Part shown: positions 5,759 through 6,005 of the stretch, piece after piece
How the letters are laid out: every line of letters starts with the position of its first letter
How positions within the stretch are numbered: position 1 is the first letter of the stretch
Assembly (NCBI GenBank): GCA_026709725.1
Contig: JAPOSK010000102.1
Coordinates: 1-6,005, forward strand
Origin: Paracoccaceae bacterium
GTDB lineage: Bacteria; Pseudomonadota; Alphaproteobacteria; Rhodobacterales; Rhodobacteraceae
Length of the DNA stretch: 6,005 nucleotides
Direction of reading: 5' to 3'
Made by a program: the position numbers and the translations under genes
The notes under the pieces: generated by a model
What the model saw: only the letters and a program-made list of their open reading frames with translations
The model's database searches: none
What the model was told of the DNA's origin: nothing

Positions 5759-5959
5759 TCAGGCCTGATTTGTGTCTGCCGGACTGTCGATGACATCCTG
5801 CAGCGAAACGATGGTGCCATCAATGACAACCTTGCCCGCGTGTTCAAAATTGACAGTAATGCGGCAGTCGATAACCGATTGCACCTGACCAAGACCCCAC
5901 TCGGGATGGGCTGGATGCCGCACAAGATTGCCCGGTTCGAGATGCCGGATCCCACTCAC
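5759..5959 (-). CDS. DUF3553 small protein, Tudor-like/UvrD-tail-like
   Basis: A 66-residue soluble protein. Residues 6–45 (HLEPGNLVRHPAHPEWGLGQ, then VQSVIDCRITVNFEHAGKVV) match DUF3553, a small alphaproteobacterial family. The pattern G-x2-V-x-H … WG-x-G-x-V-x-SV … I-x-V-x-F … G-K resembles the small beta-barrel tail of UvrD/PcrA helicases, which contacts RNA polymerase. From that I infer a Tudor-like fold, not a proven function. The start is taken as GTG 5957–5959, because an in-frame TGA lies at 5972–5974 and no other start intervenes; no good ribosome binding site is seen. It is the first visible gene of the olsB–olsA strand, 19 bases from olsB, so it is probably cotranscribed, though a link to lipid synthesis is not evident. 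Confidence 0.8.
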   Translation of the reverse strand: MSGIRHLEPGNLVRHPAHPEWGLGQVQSVIDCRITVNFEHAGKVVIDGTIVSLQDVIDSPADTNQA

Positions 5960-6005
5960 AGCGCGGATATCTCAATGCGCGGACAGGCCCTGCTGATAGC
6001 ACGGG
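5960..6005. other. Window edge without an assignable gene
   Basis: Forty-six bases remain beyond the DUF3553 start. On the - strand an open frame enters from the edge and ends at TGA 5972–5974, which could be the last ten codons of another gene. It is too short to identify. No promoter is recognisable. Confidence 0.2.

Noticed and set aside
5759..5768. Ten-base palindrome TCAGGCCTGA at the end of the DUF3553 gene
   Set aside because: Short, built around the stop codon and a common GGCC core, with no T-run and no second copy, so it is not convincing as an operator or terminator.
5972..6005. Possible C-terminal end of another - strand gene at the window edge
   Set aside because: Only ten codons are visible, with no recognisable motif.
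1..6005. CRISPR arrays, insertion sequences, tRNA/rRNA genes, riboswitches of known class
   Set aside because: No regularly spaced repeats, transposase-like frames, terminal inverted repeats with target duplications, or recognisable RNA gene sequences were seen on either strand.

Overview
This window looks like ordinary chromosomal sequence from an alphaproteobacterium. It is moderately GC-rich and gene-dense, with no mobile element, CRISPR array or RNA gene that I can see. The lineage call rests on three things: a murA–DUF2948–UPF0262–low-molecular-weight phosphatase cluster (a typically alphaproteobacterial order), an olsB–olsA pair for ornithine lipids, and small alphaproteobacterial-type proteins (DUF3553 and a DUF4870/Tic20-like membrane protein). 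I cannot name a genus.

Left part (1–1950, + strand): the C-terminal third of MurA, then DUF2948, UPF0262 and a low-molecular-weight tyrosine-phosphatase-like protein. Each gene overlaps the next by one to four bases, so this is almost certainly one translationally coupled operon. The hisD gene usually found between the DUF2948 and UPF0262 genes is absent here, and infA, which often follows the phosphatase, is also absent.

Middle part (1951–4135, + strand): a 166-base gap with a G-rich stretch and a good ribosome binding site leads into a small three-helix membrane protein. A 285-base gap follows, rich in inverted repeats, and then a complete class II DAHP synthase, the first enzyme of the shikimate pathway. 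That gap is the most intriguing part of the window. It holds two mutually exclusive stems, an aromatic-rich reading frame just 5' of them, and a copy of the 16S anti-Shine-Dalgarno sequence next to the synthase's own ribosome binding site.

Right part (4136–5959, - strand): a convergent operon reading DUF3553 protein, then OlsB (ornithine N-acyltransferase), then an OlsA/PlsC-type O-acyltransferase. Together the last two make ornithine lipids, phosphorus-free membrane lipids. OlsB and OlsA overlap by four bases. The olsA and DAHP synthase stop codons abut exactly, with no intergenic base. The last ~45 bases hold no gene I can support. I find no convincing evidence of a wholly new system; the regulatory structures and the altered gene order are what deserve a second look.
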